NCBI GenBank assembly: GCA_017854535.1
Contig: JAFMHL010000003.1
Span: forward strand, 50,018 to 114,017
Direction of reading: 5' to 3'
Length of the DNA: 64,000 nucleotides
Source: Nitratireductor sp.
GTDB lineage: Bacteria; Pseudomonadota; Alphaproteobacteria; Rhizobiales; Rhizobiaceae
The first letter of the stretch is position 1, and each line of letters starts with the position of its first letter. A program made the translations under genes and the position numbers. Positions 61,185 through 64,000 of this stretch are shown piece after piece. A model generated the notes under the pieces. It was not told the origin of the DNA, made no database searches, and saw nothing but the letters and a program-made list of their open reading frames with translations.

Positions 61185-62090
61185 ATGGCCCTTGCAAAAC
61201 TTTCCAGACTTCCATCCCGCGCAGTTAATGTTTCATTCGAACTTTTTCCGCCCGCAAGCGATGCAGCAGAGGAGGGGCTTTTTGAAACGGTTAAACGTCT
61301 TGAAAAACTGTCGCCTTCTTTTGTGTCGGTGACCTATGGGGCTGGCGGCTCCACTCGCGAAAGAACGATCCGGACAATTAAGAAAATCAAAGAAGAAACC
61401 AAGCTTGAAGTTGCCGCGCATTTAACCTGTGTGGATGCAACGAAAGATCAAGTTGATGGTGTTGTTCGTGATCTTTGGAAAATTGGTGTGAAGCGTTTTG
61501 TTGCCCTGCGCGGTGATCCTTGCGGCGGTGTTGGCAAAAACTATGAAGCTAAAGACAACGGCTATAATAATGCGTCTGAACTTGTTGCTGGTTTGAAGGC
61601 ATTTTCCAACTTTGATATCAGCGTTGCGGCTTATCCAGAAAAGCACCCTGAAAGCGCTGATTTTCAAACCGATTTAGATATGCTGAAACGTAAGGTTGAT
61701 AACGGAGCTACCCGGGCAATGACTCAGTTCTTTTACGACAATGATCAGTTCGAGAGTTATCTTGAAAAGGTGCGCCGAGCCGGGATTTATATTCCCATCG
61801 TGCCTGGCATTTTGCCGATCCATCATTTTGGTAAAGTTGCTAATTTTGCTGGCAGGTGCGGGACCGCAATTCCACAATGGCTTGCTGATCGGTTTGATGG
61901 TTTGGACGATGATCCACAGACGCGCTCATTGGTGGCTGCTGCTGTTGCTGCGGAACAAGTGGCAGATCTTTCCCATAGAGGCGTGAGCGATTTTCATTTT
62001 TACACCATGAACAGGGCTGAACTTCCGGTTGCGATTTGTCGACTGTTGGGCATTCATGAAAAGAATCCGGTTGATGCAATAGCTGCTTGA
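61185..62090 (+). CDS. metF: 5,10-methylenetetrahydrofolate reductase
   Basis: The 301-residue TIM-barrel FAD enzyme has the MetF motifs SFELFPPASDAAEEGLFETV, PSFVSVTYGAGGSTRERT, AAHLTCVDATKDQ, VALRGDP and a final HFYTMNRAELPVAIC. It reduces methylene-THF to methyl-THF for methionine synthesis. CACGGAG precedes the ATG. Together with the ArsR-methyltransferase gene upstream it forms a one-carbon unit. Confidence 0.96.
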   Translation: MALAKLSRLPSRAVNVSFELFPPASDAAEEGLFETVKRLEKLSPSFVSVTYGAGGSTRERTIRTIKKIKEETKLEVAAHLTCVDATKDQVDGVVRDLWKIGVKRFVALRGDPCGGVGKNYEAKDNGYNNASELVAGLKAFSNFDISVAAYPEKHPESADFQTDLDMLKRKVDNGATRAMTQFFYDNDQFESYLEKVRRAGIYIPIVPGILPIHHFGKVANFAGRCGTAIPQWLADRFDGLDDDPQTRSLVAAAVAAEQVADLSHRGVSDFHFYTMNRAELPVAICRLLGIHEKNPVDAIAA

Positions 62091-62126
62091 TTTTATTGTA
62101 AAATTTGATGCAGATAATGTGTTGAT

Positions 62127-63038
62127 TCAAGCGCTCCGGCGCTTGAACAATCTGCCGTCCAAGATCACAAGGCCGAGAGCAATCAGGATCATTCCTGCCA
62201 TATGCCAAGGTGTCAGGCTTTCATTGAGGAAGATGATGCCGAGAATTATTGCGCTCACGGGAACCAGAAATGTCACCAATGATACATTGGTCGCGCCTGC
62301 GCTTTGAAGTATTTTGAAAAACAAAACATAGGCAAATGCCGTGCAGGGAATTGCCAATCCTAACACCGACCAAATGACGATTTCAGAGGGTGTCGAGAAC
62401 CCATCGGTGCTTCTTGATACAAACACTATAATGGCCATAAAAATGGTTGAAGCGGTTAATTGCCCTGCTGCAATCAATAGCGGGTCATGGCCTTTGAAAC
62501 GCTTGCCAAAAACACCTGCAAAACCATAACTGATGGTTGCAACCAAAACGCTGGCTTGGGCAAAAGCAGACGCGCTTAATCCTTGCAAAAGATCGCCCCC
62601 CATCAAAACGGCTACGCCTAAAAAACCAGCTACAATTCCCAATATTTTTCGTGTCGTCATCTTTTCATCTGATGTGAGAAAGTTCGCAATGATGACGGTC
62701 CAAATGGGGGTCATCGCATTGACGATAGATGCAAGGCCAGAGCCGATTTCCTTTTGCCCTTGAAGAATAAACGTGAAGGGAATGACATTGTTTAATATCG
62801 CCATCCCTGCGATGTTGATGACCAGCCATTTTGTGATTGTGATTTTACGCCTTGTTACAAGGATAAATACCCAAAGGCATAAAGCGGCGATGAGCACTCG
62901 AAACAGGGTAAGTAGCAGTGGTGAAATTTCTTGAACCGCGATACGACCAAAGAGAAATGACCCTCCCCATATTCCTGCCAACAGAAGAAGCAATAGCCAG
63001 CTTTTTGTTGTCATCAAATTGGCGGGCGCAGTATTCAT
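62127..63038 (-). CDS. EamA/DMT-family transporter
   Basis: The 303-residue protein with ten hydrophobic helices has two EamA repeats: WLLLLLLAGIWGGSFLFGRIAVQEISPLLLTLFRVLIAALCLW and, in the second half, the FSTPSEIVIWSVLGLAIPCTAFAYVLFFKILQ to LVTFLVPVSAIILGIIFLNESLTPWHMAGMILIALGLV region. The family exports small metabolites such as amino acids; the substrate here is unknown. It is convergent with metF. Confidence 0.9.
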   Translation of the reverse strand: MNTAPANLMTTKSWLLLLLLAGIWGGSFLFGRIAVQEISPLLLTLFRVLIAALCLWVFILVTRRKITITKWLVINIAGMAILNNVIPFTFILQGQKEIGSGLASIVNAMTPIWTVIIANFLTSDEKMTTRKILGIVAGFLGVAVLMGGDLLQGLSASAFAQASVLVATISYGFAGVFGKRFKGHDPLLIAAGQLTASTIFMAIIVFVSRSTDGFSTPSEIVIWSVLGLAIPCTAFAYVLFFKILQSAGATNVSLVTFLVPVSAIILGIIFLNESLTPWHMAGMILIALGLVILDGRLFKRRSA

Positions 63039-63204
63039 GGTCGTACTTTCTGAATTAGGAAGTGCAGCGATACGCCTTTGAACCGTTGTTAGCCACCCGT
63101 TTCTTGCCAGTTACTCTTTTGAACCGGGGATGAAATCACGTTGGTCGATTTGGCTCTTGTTTCAAGAAAGGTGTTTTTAACCTTCGTTCGGTATCCTTTG
63201 GACT

Positions 63205-63786
63205 ATGAACAAGCATTTTATCAAACGAATTGGGCTGGAGCCTTCACGCAGGGACGTTGTGGCAGGCGGATCAGCCTTGCTGGTGTCGTCATTTTTACTG
63301 CTGGCGGGATGTGCCAATGGTTCTTCAAGCCACGCTGGGCGCAGAGCGCGTTCTGAAGTTTCAGCTACGCCCTTGCAGTTTGATGTGACGGAAGGCTTTG
63401 CCAAACTTAATAAAATTCGCAGAAAACATTGGTTGTCAGAGTTCCGCCAAGATGTGCGTTTGCAAAAGGCAGCGCAAGATTATGCTGATTTGATGGGTTC
63501 ACGCGGCTTATATGGCCATGAAATTGGCCCTGGGACGGATTTCAAAACCCGCATCTTTGCCGTGAACTTTAAAGAATCTTCTGGCGAGAACATCGGCGTT
63601 GGCTATGGTTCTGTCGATGAGGCCCTTCTAGGCTGGCTGGATTCGCCCGGTCATCGAAAGAACATGCTAAAAAGCAGGTACTCTCTTGCTGGCCTGGCCT
63701 ATGGGTTCAATACCTCGGGCATCAACCCGCGTTACACCCATTATTGGGTGCTTATCATGGGGAAAAGTGACGGATTGAATTCATAG
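63205..63786 (+). CDS. CAP-domain (SCP/PR1-like) lipoprotein
   Basis: The 193-residue protein has a twin-arginine element (EPSRRDVVAGG), a hydrophobic h-region and a lipobox LLLAGC, so it is likely a Tat-exported lipoprotein. The CAP domain follows (~55-190): LNKIRRKHWLSEFRQDVRLQKAAQDYADLMGSRGLYGHE, ENIGVGYGSVDEALLGWLDSPGHRKNML and HYWVLIMG, with the two conserved histidines and glutamate of the CAP cavity. Function is unknown for bacterial members. Confidence 0.88.
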   Translation: MNKHFIKRIGLEPSRRDVVAGGSALLVSSFLLLAGCANGSSSHAGRRARSEVSATPLQFDVTEGFAKLNKIRRKHWLSEFRQDVRLQKAAQDYADLMGSRGLYGHEIGPGTDFKTRIFAVNFKESSGENIGVGYGSVDEALLGWLDSPGHRKNMLKSRYSLAGLAYGFNTSGINPRYTHYWVLIMGKSDGLNS

Positions 63787-63801
63787 GGGCAAGGGATAGC
63801 C

Positions 63802-64000
63802 TCAGTAATTGGGGATGCGTTCCTCTTTGGAACAGTTTTCTACAATCTTGAGAATGCGACTGGCGCGTGTTTCGGGTTTCTTTGCCGATGCCAGCCAGCG
63901 CAAAATGTTTCGTCGGTACCAGGGAGGGCAAGCTGCAAAGTATCGCTTTGCGGTCGCCTCCTTATTCAAGAGTATTTTGAGATCCATCGGGACACTTAAG
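63802..64000 (-). CDS. YdeI/OmdA-like (OmpD-associated) family protein, 3' part only
   Basis: The track starts at ATG 63987, but the frame is open to the window edge and reads LSVPMDLKILLNKEATAKRYFAACPPWYRRNILRWLASAKKPETRASRI. That is the conserved C-terminal region (V-P-x-D-L ... P-S/P-x-Y-R-R-x-I-x-W-I-x-x-A-K-K-x-E-T-R) of the YdeI/OmdA family. The gene therefore begins outside the window and only its last ~65 codons are visible. Confidence 0.78.
   Translation of the reverse strand, partial: LSVPMDLKILLNKEATAKRYFAACPPWYRRNILRWLASAKKPETRASRILKIVENCSKEERIPNY

Noticed and set aside
1-64000. tRNA, rRNA, CRISPR arrays, insertion sequences and prophage genes
   Set aside because: Intergenic spaces were read for cloverleaf-like stems, regular spaced repeats, transposase or integrase motifs; none was convincing. 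A tRNAscan or ISfinder run could still reveal small features.

Overview
The window is a gene-dense stretch of chromosome from an alphaproteobacterium, most likely a marine-type member of the Hyphomicrobiales (Rhizobiales). This is inferred from the gene content: a C4-pathway 5-aminolevulinate synthase, a rhizobial-style urease operon (ureDAB-lprI-C...EFG), DUF1127, DUF2293, a PuuE-OHCU decarboxylase fusion, and a formate dehydrogenase locus with DUF3305/DUF3306/DUF6352/DUF6494 proteins. Base composition looks moderate (mid to high 40s % GC by eye, not computed). No rRNA, tRNA, CRISPR array, prophage or insertion sequence was recognised. The only mobile-type module is a BrnT/BrnA toxin-antitoxin pair.

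Layout. (1) 1-10.7 kb is a formate dehydrogenase accessory region. It opens with the 3' part of the cytochrome b subunit and continues with a WD40-cytochrome c fusion, a short membrane protein, a secreted S1C-type protease, DUF6494, a lipoate-ligase-like protein, DUF6352, a small membrane protein, a large poly-[4Fe-4S] protein, DUF3305, DUF3306 and an Mrp/ApbC Fe-S carrier ATPase. (2) 10.7-12.7 kb holds DUF3144 and a solitary UDP-sugar dehydrogenase. (3) 12.8-33.3 kb is an aromatic catabolic island. On the minus strand is a gentisate branch (3-hydroxybenzoate 6-hydroxylase, gentisate dioxygenase, fumarylpyruvate hydrolase) with a P450 and, convergent to it, an AMACR-type racemase. On the plus strand, after a MarR regulator, lie a TRAP transporter, benzoate-CoA ligase and the aerobic benzoyl-CoA (box) pathway: boxC, boxB, boxA, a thioesterase, boxR, a free-standing 3-hydroxyacyl-CoA dehydrogenase C-terminal domain and a feruloyl-CoA-synthase-like ligase. 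(4) MaeB malic enzyme follows at 33.3-35.6 kb.

(5) 35.7-49.5 kb is a purine ring to ammonia block: PuuD urate oxidase, LysR, HIU hydrolase, a PuuE-OHCU decarboxylase fusion, ureidoglycine aminohydrolase, an NCS2 permease, ureidoglycolate lyase and the full set of urease genes. Together they can take urate to glyoxylate, CO2 and ammonia, except that no allantoate-hydrolysing enzyme is present in the window. BrnTA, a small monooxygenase and a DUF1127 protein sit between ureC and ureE. (6) 49.7-54.3 kb holds a DAO-family oxidoreductase, an extensin-like protein, a cytochrome c preceded by a perfect FNR-type box, ALA synthase and a small membrane protein. (7) 54.3-58.3 kb is a three-component molybdenum hydroxylase of the isoquinoline oxidoreductase type with a divergent TetR regulator; its cytochrome c gene appears frameshifted just after the signal peptide. 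(8) 58.3-64 kb holds an AhpD-like protein, MOSC, DUF2293, an ArsR-methyltransferase fusion with a strong palindrome upstream, metF, an EamA transporter, a CAP-domain lipoprotein and the 3' part of a YdeI/OmdA-like gene.

Several starts in the ORF track are too far upstream. Where a ribosome binding site, signal peptide or neighbouring gene decided the start, the coordinates below were trimmed and the reason is given. All functional calls are by recognition of motifs and family resemblance; no database search was run.
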